Notes under the pieces: generated by a model
Told to the model about the DNA's origin: nothing
What the model saw: only the letters and a program-made list of their open reading frames with translations
The model's database searches: none
Position numbers and translations under genes: made by a program
Shown here: positions 1 to 6,838 of the stretch, piece after piece
Position numbering within the stretch: the stretch's first letter is position 1
Layout of the letters: the number at the start of each line of letters is the position of its first letter
DNA from: Flavobacteriales bacterium UBA1937
GTDB taxonomy: Bacteria > Bacteroidota > Bacteroidia > Flavobacteriales > Weeksellaceae
Assembly: GCA_002337005.1 (NCBI GenBank)
Contig: DDFD01000070.1
Location: 1 to 18,284 of the forward strand
Length of the DNA stretch: 18,284 bases
Direction: 5' to 3'

Positions 1-37
1 CAGAATACAGAATGTAGATAAAGTATTTCATAGCAAA

Positions 38-63
38 AAGCCATCAGAAATTTCTGATGGCTT
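38..63 (-). terminator. Terminator of the tRNA-Asn unit
   Basis: A perfect 26-base self-complementary stretch with arms AAGCCATCAGAAA and TTTCTGATGGCTT. On the minus strand it is followed at once by a T run (the A run at 35-39). It begins one base after the discriminator base of the tRNA, so the stem also bounds the 3' trailer that must be trimmed. Confidence 0.85.
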
Positions 64-64
64 G

Positions 65-138
65 CTCCTCTTCTTGGGCTCGAACCAAGCACCCTCTGAT
101 TAACAGTCAGATGCTCTAACCGACTGAGCTAAAAAGGC
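65..138 (-). tRNA. tRNA-Asn (GTT anticodon)
   Basis: The minus strand folds into a 74-base cloverleaf. The D stem is GCTC/GAGC, the anticodon stem TCTGA/TCAGA with loop CTGTTAA (anticodon GTT), there is a 5-base variable loop, and the T stem is CTTGG/CCAAG around TTCGAGC. The discriminator base is G, as expected for Asn. No CCA is encoded (CAA follows). The acceptor stem pairs GCCTTTT with AAGAGGA: positions 2-7 pair, with one T-G wobble at 5:68, but position 1:72 is a G-A mismatch, whereas the E. coli tRNA-Asn has a T-A pair there. It stands alone, with its own promoter just upstream and a terminator just downstream. Confidence 0.95.
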
Positions 139-161
139 TACTCTGTTTGTTTTGAGTGGTG

Positions 162-193
162 CAAATATAATACGTTTTTTCTTTTCCTACAAA
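162..193 (-). promoter_or_regulatory. Bacteroidota-type promoter for tRNA-Asn
   Basis: On the minus strand TTTG (190-193) is followed after 20 bases by TATATTTG (162-169). This matches the Bacteroidota vegetative-sigma consensus of a -33 TTG-type element and a -7 TAnnTTTG element at the usual spacing. Transcription would start near 155-159, leaving a leader of roughly 20 bases before the tRNA. It is the best two-part promoter in the window. Confidence 0.8.
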
Positions 194-215
194 ATATTTT
201 TAGAAAAAATTTTCA

Positions 216-1559
216 TTATTTTAAAAATGGAGAAATAATGAATTTATAAATATCTGAACCAAAGATTAATAACATTAATCCTAATAAAAAGATTACACCA
301 ATCATTTGAGCGTTTTCTAAAACTTTTTGTGGTACTGGTTTGCCAGTTATTAATTCCCAAGTGGTAAATAAAGCGTGACCGCCATCTAAACCAGGGATTG
401 GCAATAAATTTAAAAAGGCTAACCAAGCAGAAAACATTGCCGTAAAATTCCAAAAAGCTATCCAATCAATTTCTTTTGGCATCATTTTGATGATAGCAAT
501 AGGACCGCCTACATTTTTATAACCCTTAATTTTTTTGTTAAACATCAATTTGAATTGTTTAATCTGCATAGTAAGAGATTCTACAGTTCTCTCGAAACCT
601 CTGCTAACTGCAGGTAAAAAGCTGTATTCTTTTGTGGTCTCTGTCTGTTCTATCGCTTTTTGAGCTAAGCCAAAATCTGGTCCAAAACCTATCTTGCCGT
701 CCTTTGTTGTAGTGATTTCTACAGTTTTTATTTCGTTATTTCTTAAGAAATCTAATTTAACAGCAGTATTTTTCTTAGTAGATAATTCTTTAATTAGTTC
801 ATCATGAAAGTTGATTTTTTTACCATCTAATCCTACGATTTTGTCACCAACTTTTAATCCTGCTTCTTTTGCTGGGCCAGCAATTAATGTATCTACAACT
901 GGTGCAAATCTATTTACGATATAAGATTTCGCAGTTTTTGCGCCTAAAATATGGGCAATTCCATCTTCGTTTGGTGCAAAACTTACTTCTTTGCCATCTC
1001 TTAGAACTGTAATTTTATTAGCAAGAAGCATATTAATAAGTGAATTTTCTAGTCTTTCAGCAGGTTTACCATCTATTTTTAAAATTTTATCACCGTTCTT
1101 AAGTCCCATTTTTGCACCTTCTTCAGAAACAGAAATTCCATTTTGGAATTTTGCTAAGTCATGGTATTTTTCTCCTACAGACAAATTTAATCCAGTGTAA
1201 ATAGCCCAAGCTAAAATGACATTCACAAAAATACCACCTAGCATAATAATTAATCTTTGCCAAGCTGGTTTGCTTCTGAATTCCCAAGGCTGTGCAGGTT
1301 GTTTTAGTTGTTCGGTATCCATACTTTCATCTACCATTCCAGCTATTTTTACATAACCACCAAATGGCAGCCAACCAATTCCATATTCTGTTTCACCTAT
1401 TTTTTTCTTCACCAATGAAAACCATGGGTCAAAGAAAAGATAAAATTTTTCGATTCTGCATTTAAACCATTTTGCTGGTAAAAAGTGTCCTAACTCGTGT
1501 AGAACAACTAAAATTGAAATACTTAAAATAAATTGAAATATCTGCGTTGCTAATTCCAT
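216..1559 (-). CDS. rseP: RIP metalloprotease RseP (site-2 protease)
   Basis: A 447-residue membrane-embedded zinc protease that cuts transmembrane substrates, classically anti-sigma factors and signal-peptide remnants. The first membrane segment carries HELGH (residues 21-25), which gives two zinc ligands and the catalytic Glu. The third ligand is in NLLPIPGLDGGH near the C-terminus (Asp about 392). Between them lie two PDZ domains, roughly residues 125-200 and 215-300, as in E. coli RseP; length is normal for the family. The C-terminal membrane helix contains IFLLGLMLLIF. The ATG start at 1557-1559 places the HELGH helix directly at the N-terminus, as usual. A TACATTTG element lies 26 bases upstream. 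No anti-sigma partner is visible in the window, so the substrate cannot be named. Confidence 0.96.
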   Translation of the reverse strand: MELATQIFQFILSISILVVLHELGHFLPAKWFKCRIEKFYLFFDPWFSLVKKKIGETEYGIGWLPFGGYVKIAGMVDESMDTEQLKQPAQPWEFRSKPAWQRLIIMLGGIFVNVILAWAIYTGLNLSVGEKYHDLAKFQNGISVSEEGAKMGLKNGDKILKIDGKPAERLENSLINMLLANKITVLRDGKEVSFAPNEDGIAHILGAKTAKSYIVNRFAPVVDTLIAGPAKEAGLKVGDKIVGLDGKKINFHDELIKELSTKKNTAVKLDFLRNNEIKTVEITTTKDGKIGFGPDFGLAQKAIEQTETTKEYSFLPAVSRGFERTVESLTMQIKQFKLMFNKKIKGYKNVGGPIAIIKMMPKEIDWIAFWNFTAMFSAWLAFLNLLPIPGLDGGHALFTTWELITGKPVPQKVLENAQMIGVIFLLGLMLLIFGSDIYKFIISPFLK

Positions 1560-1585
1560 TAATTGTAATTTTTTTTAAAACTATG

Positions 1586-1593
1586 CAAATGTA
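1586..1593 (-). promoter_or_regulatory. -7 promoter element for rseP
   Basis: TACATTTG on the minus strand, an exact match to TAnnTTTG, located 26 bases before the rseP ATG. The nearest TTTG upstream (1620-1623) is 26 bases away, longer than the usual spacing of about 20, so the -33 part is unsure. Confidence 0.55.
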
Positions 1594-1628
1594 ATAATTC
1601 TGTTTCACTAAAACTGTACCAAATAAAA

Positions 1629-1650
1629 AAAGACGCCTAAAAGCGTCTTT
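1629..1650 (-). terminator. Terminator of the DUF6646 gene
   Basis: The stem AAAGACGC/GCGTCTTT (8 bp, 6-base loop) is followed on the minus strand by a run of T residues (the A-rich 1621-1631). It lies 22 bases after the stop of the DUF6646 gene and separates it from rseP. Confidence 0.85.
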
Positions 1651-1672
1651 AAAATTAATATTTTATAAATTT

Positions 1673-2113
1673 TTAGAAGTTGAAAGAAAGACCAAGACTT
1701 CCGTTATTACCCGCTTCTATAAATGCACCTACATTATTATTAAAGAAATACCTTACGCCAAGGTGAGCACCAAGACCAAAAGTGTTACCAATAACACCTA
1801 CGTCTAAACCTGGATAAAGATCCCATTTGCTAGGCATTCCTAATGCATCTTGCAGGTGGAAGTTTAATCTACCAAATGCAAAAAAATTGTTGTCTTTGTT
1901 TTCATCTTTATAACCAGAAAAATAAAAATTAGCTCCTGCTCCTACAGAAATTAGTTTTGAAATCCCATAATCATAAGTTGCTGTAATCCCAGATCCATTG
2001 CCCCATCCATTGAAACCTACTTGTACTTTTTGGTCTCCATTGCCTTCCCAAGCTTGTGCAAATGTCATTTGTCCTAAAAAGAACATCGCAAAAACAAATA
2101 CGATTTTTTTCAT
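1673..2113 (-). CDS. DUF6646 family secreted beta-barrel-like protein
   Basis: A 146-residue protein with a cleavable signal peptide (MKKIVFVFAMFFLGQMTFAQ, residues 1-20). The mature part resembles a small outer-membrane barrel: short alternating strands rich in Gly, Phe, Tyr and Asn, ending in SLGLSFNF with the C-terminal Phe typical of barrels. I place it in DUF6646 from memory of flavobacterial homologues that share the AW-x-G-x-GDQK-x-QVG start and the TYDYG motif. The function of that family is not known. It is a single-gene unit with a -7 element (TAAATTTG) upstream and a terminator downstream, divergent from the nitrilase gene. Confidence 0.8.
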   Translation of the reverse strand: MKKIVFVFAMFFLGQMTFAQAWEGNGDQKVQVGFNGWGNGSGITATYDYGISKLISVGAGANFYFSGYKDENKDNNFFAFGRLNFHLQDALGMPSKWDLYPGLDVGVIGNTFGLGAHLGVRYFFNNNVGAFIEAGNNGSLGLSFNF

Positions 2114-2144
2114 AACTTTATTTTTTTAATTGTTTCTATAACTG

Positions 2145-2152
2145 CAAATTTA
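2145..2152 (-). promoter_or_regulatory. -7 promoter element for the DUF6646 gene
   Basis: TAAATTTG on the minus strand, an exact TAnnTTTG match, 31 bases before the ATG. No clear TTG-type element is visible 17-23 bases further upstream. Confidence 0.5.
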
Positions 2153-2227
2153 GCTTTTTGTTGTTCTTTAAATTTATTTTTGTGGTAATATTGTAAAACA
2201 AAATGATAATCCTGAAACTTAAGGGCA

Positions 2228-2980
2228 ATGAAAATCATAGGTTTAAATCAAAATATTGTTTGGAAAGATAAACAAGCTAATTTTTTTCTAATAGAAGATA
2301 AATTCAGCGATTTGGAAGCAGATTTGTTTTTGCTTCCAGAAATGTTCAGTACAGGATTTTATATGAAACCAGAAGAAGTGGCAGACAGACAAGAAGAATC
2401 TTTGTCTTGGATGAAATCTTTTGCCAAATCTAAAAATTCTGCCATTGCAGGAAGTACTTCGGTTAAAGAAAATGATAAGTTTTATAATAGATTTTACTTT
2501 GTAAAACCAGACGGAAGTTATCATTTTTATGATAAAAAACACCTTTTTACCTATTCTGGTGAAGATAAAGTTTACACTGCGGGAGCAGAAAGAGTAATCG
2601 TGGAATATCTAGGTTTTAAAATTTTGCTTCAGGTCTGTTTTGATGCTAGGTTTCCTGTCTTTTCTAGAAATAAAAGAGATTATGATGTGGTTCTGTATGT
2701 TGCCAATTGGCCAGAAACCAGAGTTTTGGCTTGGGAAACTTTAACCAAAGCTAGAGCTATAGAAAATCAAGCGTATGTCTTTGCCCTCAATAGAGTAGGC
2801 ACAGATGGTAATCAACTTAATTATGTAGAAAGTAGCCATTGCTTTTTTGCAGATGGTACAGATATTTCTACCAAAAAAAATGATTTGGTTTTGGCGGAAT
2901 TAGACTTAAATAAACTAAAAGATTTCAGAAAATCTTTCCCCTTTTTAGATGATACAGATGAATTTATGTTGGTGGATTAG
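2228..2980 (+). CDS. Nitrilase-superfamily omega-amidase (YafV-like)
   Basis: A 250-residue carbon-nitrogen hydrolase. The catalytic triad is visible: Glu38 in LLPEMFSTGF, Lys103 in YDKKHLF, and Cys137 in QVCFDARFP. The LLPEMFSTGF and YDKKHLF signatures point to the omega-amidase branch (YafV/Nit2-like), whose members deamidate 2-oxoglutaramate or the keto acid of glutamine-dependent methionine salvage. The branch assignment rests on these motifs; the substrate is inferred. The length is typical. It is the only plus-strand gene in the first 15 kb. It ends 15 bases before the converging DUF4440 gene, with no clear terminator in the gap. A weak promoter candidate, TAATATTG, lies at 2186-2193. 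Confidence 0.88.
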   Translation: MKIIGLNQNIVWKDKQANFFLIEDKFSDLEADLFLLPEMFSTGFYMKPEEVADRQEESLSWMKSFAKSKNSAIAGSTSVKENDKFYNRFYFVKPDGSYHFYDKKHLFTYSGEDKVYTAGAERVIVEYLGFKILLQVCFDARFPVFSRNKRDYDVVLYVANWPETRVLAWETLTKARAIENQAYVFALNRVGTDGNQLNYVESSHCFFADGTDISTKKNDLVLAELDLNKLKDFRKSFPFLDDTDEFMLVD

Positions 2981-2995
2981 TAAAAGTGTATCCTC

Positions 2996-3409
2996 TTAAC
3001 TAGAGTGGTCAGAAATGATTTTCCAGCCGTCTTTAAATTTTTGAAAAATTAACGTATAAACACCGTTTGGTGTATCTTTTTCTCGGATTAATTTCCACTT
3101 TCCAAATACAAAAGCATAGTCTTTGCCTAGAGGTTTTACAGAAATATCAGAAAATTCTAAAACGCCCATTTTTTCTTTATTAGGATACGTTTTTTTGTAA
3201 TTATCTAATGTTTTTTGCCAGCCATAAGTTGGACCGTTAGACCCTACAAAAAGCAGCGTGTCGTTTTGCCAGTAACCGCTCATAAATTCTTCTAAGTTTC
3301 CTTTATTCCAGGCGGATTGTTGTGTGTAAAGAACTTTTAGAATTTCTTTTTCTTGCGAAAATGCTAAAATTGAAAACCCTAAAAACAGAAATATTGCTAA
3401 CTTTTTCAT
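2996..3409 (-). CDS. Secreted DUF4440/SnoaL-like (NTF2-fold) protein
   Basis: A 137-residue protein with signal peptide MKKLAIFLFLGFSILAFSQ. The mature part has the layout of the DUF4440/SnoaL-like NTF2 fold: an N-terminal helix with W-N-K-G-N-L-E-E-F-M, a YGWQKTLDNYKKTYP helix, the strand segment DYAFVFGKWKL, and a final strand pair with FKDGWKIISDHSS. The C-terminal W-K-I-I-x-D-H-S/T is the hallmark of the family. Members are often called ketosteroid-isomerase-like, but few have a known substrate, so none is given here. It converges with the omega-amidase gene. Confidence 0.8.
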   Translation of the reverse strand: MKKLAIFLFLGFSILAFSQEKEILKVLYTQQSAWNKGNLEEFMSGYWQNDTLLFVGSNGPTYGWQKTLDNYKKTYPNKEKMGVLEFSDISVKPLGKDYAFVFGKWKLIREKDTPNGVYTLIFQKFKDGWKIISDHSS

Positions 3410-3435
3410 ATCAAATTTTTGTAAAATTAAAAAAA

Positions 3436-3458
3436 AAGGAGCTAAATTCTAGCTCCTT
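3436..3458 (-). terminator. Terminator of the DUF4476 gene
   Basis: The stem AAGGAGCTA/TAGCTCCTT (9 bp, 5-base loop) is followed on the minus strand by a long T run (A run 3429-3437). It lies 12 bases after the DUF4476 stop. A T-rich tail on the other side could make it act in both directions, but nothing on the plus strand needs it. Confidence 0.85.
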
Positions 3459-3470
3459 AATTTTATTTTT

Positions 3471-4373
3471 TTATCTATTCTTAATATAATCATTTAATTG
3501 TCTGGCATTATTTTCAAAATCAAACGCATCATACAAATTGTAATAATTTCTTTTATCTACACAATTTTTGTAAGCCATTTTTGCAAATTCTAATCTGTTT
3601 TTATCAAAACTAAATTCCCTCATTATCGTTTTGATTTGGTCGGTGTTAAAGTAAGTTCTGTTTAACTGAGTAGCTAAAAACTCTAGTTTACGGTCATCAA
3701 AACTTTGTCTTTTTATCATTTGTAAAAGCGAGGAAAACTCTCGACCTGATATTGTGTTTTCATAAAAGTCATCATTCCCGAAATCATTAGAAGGATTCCA
3801 ATAATTTCCATTGTTGTTATGATAGGGATTATTCCAAGTATCATTCCATACATCTCCATAGTTGTTTCTAAGATTGTAAGTTCCTAATAGGTATAAACCA
3901 TTATAACTGAAATAATCTAGAACCATTCTGGTATTGTTTCTAATGTTAATTTTAGTTCTATAAACCAAAAAATTTCGATCATAAATAGAAATAATGCTGT
4001 TGCCAGGTTTTAAATCAAAAAACCTGAATTTCCCTGAAGAATTAGACGTTCTTTGATCACCAATTTCAACACTATACATTCCCATTTCAGGGATTCTAAT
4101 AAAAACTTCGGCATAACCATAATTGTAGTTGTAATTCCATTGGTAGTTTGGGTTTTTACGTTCAGCGGTGTTTGGCTGCTTGCCTATATTAGAATTTCCT
4201 CTAAAAGAATCGTTGTTGTTTTTAGAATTATTTCTTTCCCAGCCTTCATTTTTTGGAAGATTCATTTCAGATTTGTTGACTTCGTTTTTTAATAATTCTC
4301 CTACTTTACCTGCTTCTTGAGCTCTAAAGTGTATTGCAATTAATGCGGCGAATAAAAAATAAAATTTTTTCAT
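3471..4373 (-). CDS. Secreted DUF4476 domain protein
   Basis: A 300-residue exported protein of unknown function. The signal peptide is MKKFYFLFAALIAIHFRAQ. A low-complexity region rich in Asn, Ser and Lys follows (about 20-80), then a beta-rich domain (about 85-170, with AEVFIRIPEMGMYSVEIGDQ), a second Asn/Trp/Tyr-rich linker (about 172-202), and a C-terminal helical DUF4476 domain (about 207-297) with the repeated pattern S-F-D-D-R-K-L-E and S-F-D-K-N-R-L-E-F-A. I chose the ATG at 4371-4373. The frame can be extended three codons to a TTG at 4382, but the ATG sits directly before a normal signal peptide. It is a single gene with a downstream terminator. Confidence 0.82.
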   Translation of the reverse strand: MKKFYFLFAALIAIHFRAQEAGKVGELLKNEVNKSEMNLPKNEGWERNNSKNNNDSFRGNSNIGKQPNTAERKNPNYQWNYNYNYGYAEVFIRIPEMGMYSVEIGDQRTSNSSGKFRFFDLKPGNSIISIYDRNFLVYRTKINIRNNTRMVLDYFSYNGLYLLGTYNLRNNYGDVWNDTWNNPYHNNNGNYWNPSNDFGNDDFYENTISGREFSSLLQMIKRQSFDDRKLEFLATQLNRTYFNTDQIKTIMREFSFDKNRLEFAKMAYKNCVDKRNYYNLYDAFDFENNARQLNDYIKNR

Positions 4374-4476
4374 AATATTCAATTTTAGTAAAAACTCAAA
4401 CGTTATTTTTGTTTTTTAGTTTTCTGTTATGCTTTATGATATTCTATTTCTGTGCCAAATAAATCTAAAATAGAAA

Positions 4477-4508
4477 ATGCAACGAAACCATTGTAGTTTT
4501 CGTTGCAT
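4477..4508 (-). terminator. Stem-loop ending the sulfur operon
   Basis: An 11-bp perfect stem, ATGCAACGAAA/TTTCGTTGCAT, with a 10-base loop, about 125 bases after the AraC stop. On the minus strand it is followed by TTTCTATTTT, a moderate T tract. On the plus strand the flank has no T tract, so it reads best as the terminator of the long minus-strand operon. The distance from the stop leaves a 3' untranslated region of about 125 bases. The remainder of 4374-4633 shows nothing else recognisable. Confidence 0.6.
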
Positions 4509-4633
4509 CTGTATAAAAAATATGAAAAGTTTAGCGGTTGGTCTTTTTTAAAATCATTTGTGTTTTATTAACACAAAAATACAAGTTAAAATTGTTTTTT
4601 CTTTAGTAAAAATTAGATGAAAAATGGTAATTT

Positions 4634-5512
4634 TTATCGGTATATATGATTTCTAAATTCAGACGGTGAGATGCGCGCATTGGTTTTAAAAAATTTAGTA
4701 AAATAGGAGTTGTCTTCAAATCCTAACTGAAAAGAAATTTGCGAGATGCTAAACTCAGAATTAATCAATAATCTTTTTGCTTCTAGTATAATTCTATTTC
4801 TAATGATTTCGCCAGCTGTTTTGCCAGAAACATTTTTACATATAAAATTGAGATAGTTAGCTGTAATTGCCAGTTTGTCTGCGTAGTATTTTGGGTAATG
4901 TTCTGTAGAGTGGTTTTCTTCTACTAATTTTTCAAATTTATAAATAAGATTTTTTTGATTGGTAATATTTATATTTTCTTCGGGATTGTTTAGTTCATTC
5001 AAAACGGTATAAAAAAGTTCTAACAAGTGAATTTTCAGCAAATTTTTAGAAGTTTTGGTATGTTGTTGATAGAGTGTTTTTATTTTTTGAAAAATATGTC
5101 TGTAATCATTAATTTGCTCCTCTGGCAGCTTGTAGTAAGATACAGAACGATTAAAACTGAAGATAGGTAGTTGGTCTATACACTGTGATTTATTAAGAAA
5201 AGAGCTAAATAAGTCTGGATTAAAATTAATAAGACAACCAAGAGCATTTTTGTCTGTAATGCTTAAATCGTGCACTTGTCCTGGTGCTAAAAAGTAGATG
5301 ACAGGACCAGAAATTGGGTATTCTTTGAAATCAATTTTATGTGTACCAGAACCTTTTTCTATATACAAAACTTGGTAAAAAGTATGACGATGCGGTTTGT
5401 GCGGAAGATGCTCATCAGTCAATAATTCTTTTAATTCGTGAACGACTATTTTTTGCTCAGAATCTTTATTAGTAATGAGGTTACAAGCGCTATAAACCGG
5501 AAAATGAGTCAT
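4634..5512 (-). CDS. AraC-family transcriptional regulator
   Basis: A 292-residue regulator. The N-terminal half is a cupin-type sensor domain; it contains H-x-H around PHKPHRHTFYQVLYIEKG (about 36-53) and APGQVHDLSI. The C-terminal 90 residues (about 200-290) form two helix-turn-helix motifs of the AraC type, ending in the diagnostic QISFQLGFEDNSYFTKFFK and ISPSEFRNH. It starts one base after the thioredoxin stop, so it is the last gene of the sulfur operon and very likely cotranscribed. An AraC regulator at the 3' end of the operon suggests feedback or control of a distant target. Its ligand cannot be read from the sequence. Confidence 0.9.
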   Translation of the reverse strand: MTHFPVYSACNLITNKDSEQKIVVHELKELLTDEHLPHKPHRHTFYQVLYIEKGSGTHKIDFKEYPISGPVIYFLAPGQVHDLSITDKNALGCLINFNPDLFSSFLNKSQCIDQLPIFSFNRSVSYYKLPEEQINDYRHIFQKIKTLYQQHTKTSKNLLKIHLLELFYTVLNELNNPEENINITNQKNLIYKFEKLVEENHSTEHYPKYYADKLAITANYLNFICKNVSGKTAGEIIRNRIILEAKRLLINSEFSISQISFQLGFEDNSYFTKFFKTNARISPSEFRNHIYR

Positions 5513-5513
5513 T

Positions 5514-5813
5514 TTATTGATGTTGTTTAAGAAGGTTTGTTAATGTATTAACATCATGCACGCCACTTTCTTTCCAGAGTAATTGTCCGTTTTTGAAAAT
5601 GGCTAAAGTAGGTACACCTCTTACATTGTACTCTGAGGCAATCGCAGGATATTGGTCTATATCTATTTTAATAATTCTGGCAGCATCACCTACTTGTTCT
5701 TTCACAGTTACTAGAACAGATGATTGTACTCTGCAAGGCTGGCACCAAGTTGCAAAAAAGTCTATCAAAACAGGCTTTTCTGAATTAATAATTTCTTGAA
5801 ATTTTTGTGACAT
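5514..5813 (-). CDS. Thioredoxin with WCQPC active site
   Basis: A 99-residue single-domain thioredoxin without a signal peptide, so cytoplasmic. The active site is W23-C24-Q25-P26-C27 in FFATWCQPCRVQ. The cis-proline is Pro68 in VRGVPTLAIFKNG, and DIDQYP forms the usual central strand turn. Standard thioredoxin has WCGPC; Gln in place of Gly marks a divergent paralogue rather than the general housekeeping thioredoxin. Its place between a small Cys-motif membrane protein (10 bases upstream) and the AraC gene (1 base downstream) suggests that it reduces protein persulfides or disulfides made by the sulfurtransferases of this operon. That role is inferred. Confidence 0.9.
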   Translation of the reverse strand: MSQKFQEIINSEKPVLIDFFATWCQPCRVQSSVLVTVKEQVGDAARIIKIDIDQYPAIASEYNVRGVPTLAIFKNGQLLWKESGVHDVNTLTNLLKQHQ

Positions 5814-5823
5814 CTTTTTTTAT

Positions 5824-6033
5824 TTAGTTTTTTTCAGGTTCTTTATATTTAGAATATGGAACTTCGCAGTTTCCTGAGGCACATCCGAATTTGAAAACAG
5901 CCATTGCTACAAAATATAATCCAAACGGGATTAAAATCCACATTCTATCCATTACAGATTGTGTGATTGCCCAAATTCCGCCAATTAAATAAATAATCCT
6001 TCTGAAATTCCAATCTCTGAGAAAGTCTTTCAT
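5824..6033 (-). CDS. Small membrane protein with CASGNC motif
   Basis: A 69-residue protein with two predicted membrane segments (about 13-28 and 32-48), a short Arg-rich amphipathic start (MKDFLRDWNFRR), and a C-terminal motif F-G-C-A-S-G-N-C-E-V-P (Cys51 and Cys56). I do not recognise a named family with confidence; the layout resembles DUF2892-like small membrane proteins. The paired Cys motif closely matches the C-S-S-G-T-C of the DUF6132 protein two genes upstream. The gene sits 4 bases after the rhodanese and 10 bases before the thioredoxin, so the three are surely cotranscribed. A role as a membrane sulfur or thiol-redox carrier is a guess from context. Confidence 0.8.
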   Translation of the reverse strand: MKDFLRDWNFRRIIYLIGGIWAITQSVMDRMWILIPFGLYFVAMAVFKFGCASGNCEVPYSKYKEPEKN

Positions 6034-6037
6034 TTTA

Positions 6038-6349
6038 TTAAGATAATTTTGATTTTAAACCACTCCAGCCGCCACCGTTATATACTTCAGAAAAACCACT
6101 GTTTAGCAATATACTTTTTGCAGCAGCACTTCTGGCTCCGCTAGCGCAACAGGTAATTACTGGTTTGTTTTTATTAATTTTCCCAAGATTTTGATTAAGG
6201 CTTTGCAAAGGAATATTTTTAGAACCTTTTATATGTCCACCGTTATATTCTGCGGGTGTTCTTACATCAATAATCTGAGCTCCGTTTTTTACCAATTCTT
6301 TGAAATCTACAGATGTTCCTCCGAAAAGGTTTTTTAAAAATCCTAACAT
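6038..6349 (-). CDS. Single-domain rhodanese sulfurtransferase
   Basis: A 103-residue cytoplasmic rhodanese. It has the early motif IIDVRTPAEYNGGHIKGSKNIPL (key residues Asp28, Arg30, Glu34, His39) and the active-site loop T-C67-C68-A-S-G-A-R73. Cys68 fits the catalytic position of CxxGxR, and Cys67 is an extra neighbouring Cys. The C-terminal G-G-G-W-x-x-L is typical. Such proteins move sulfane sulfur from persulfides or thiosulfate to a thiol acceptor or cyanide. It lies between two small membrane proteins that each carry a C-x-S-G-x-C motif (6 and 4 bases away), which makes those proteins plausible partners. Confidence 0.93.
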   Translation of the reverse strand: MLGFLKNLFGGTSVDFKELVKNGAQIIDVRTPAEYNGGHIKGSKNIPLQSLNQNLGKINKNKPVITCCASGARSAAAKSILLNSGFSEVYNGGGWSGLKSKLS

Positions 6350-6355
6350 AATTTT

Positions 6356-6556
6356 TTATTTATTTTTTTTAGTTTTTTGGAATGATGAAAAAATCAAATA
6401 GCCCATAACCATGCCATAAACAGAACTGTTGATAGGTTTAGACGTAATGGCGCAAGTGCCAGAACTACAACCTATAAAATGATAATAAGCATAGCCTAGA
6501 ATTCCACCAATAAGCACTCCTAAGATGCTGATTTTATATTTTTTGACAAATTCCAT
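6356..6556 (-). CDS. DUF6132 family membrane protein
   Basis: A 66-residue protein with two membrane segments (about 9-28 and 44-59). The first is glycine-rich (ILGVLIGGILGYAYYHFIG) and is followed by C30-S-S-G-T-C35-A-I-T. The second loop carries the SSVYGMVMG pattern. I know this layout as DUF6132, a family without an assigned function, often found beside rhodaneses and sulfur genes in Bacteroidota. It starts 60 bases after the DUF2892 gene and ends 6 bases before the rhodanese. The two Cys residues would sit at the membrane surface in the short loop between the segments. Confidence 0.82.
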   Translation of the reverse strand: MEFVKKYKISILGVLIGGILGYAYYHFIGCSSGTCAITSKPINSSVYGMVMGYLIFSSFQKTKKNK

Positions 6557-6616
6557 ATTGCTGAAATTATTTTTTTGTAAAAGCGAAGTTTCATTAAAAT
6601 GCTTTTGTAAATTTAT

Positions 6617-6820
6617 TTATTCTCTTTTACAAGTATTAATGCCAAAGAGAGTGTAGAGAGGGCAAAAACTCATTAAACTGGTTAATATAAATACCAATGC
6701 TAAGCAGAGTGCAGCAATCCCGAAGTAGCCTTCTATCACTTTGAAATAAACCAAGGCTGCAAACACTAAGGCTAAAAACAGACGAATATATTTGTCTGTG
6801 TTTCCCATATTTTTTTTCAT
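6617..6820 (-). CDS. DUF2892 (YgaP-type) membrane protein
   Basis: A 67-residue inner-membrane protein of the DUF2892 family. It starts with the family signature N-x-x-x-x-x-I-R-L (MGNTDKYIRLFLALVF), has two membrane helices (about 13-28 and 33-50), and ends in the conserved S-F-C-P-L-Y-T-L-F-G-I-N-T-C (Cys53 and Cys64). In E. coli YgaP this segment is fused to a rhodanese; here the rhodanese is a separate gene two positions downstream, so together they may restore the YgaP arrangement. The ATG at 6818-6820 gives MKKNMGN; the internal ATG at 6806-6808 is an equally good start. Confidence 0.88.
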   Translation of the reverse strand: MKKNMGNTDKYIRLFLALVFAALVYFKVIEGYFGIAALCLALVFILTSLMSFCPLYTLFGINTCKRE

Positions 6821-6838
6821 AATTTTTATTTTTGATGG

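Noticed and set aside
4374..4382. TTG start giving MNI before the DUF4476 signal peptide
   Set aside because: The ATG three codons later directly precedes a normal MKK-type signal peptide, so the TTG extension is unnecessary.
6576..6604. Possible stem AAAAGC/GCTTTT in the 60-base gap between the DUF2892 and DUF6132 genes
   Set aside because: Only 6 bp around a long A/T-rich loop; too weak to call a terminator or to split the operon.
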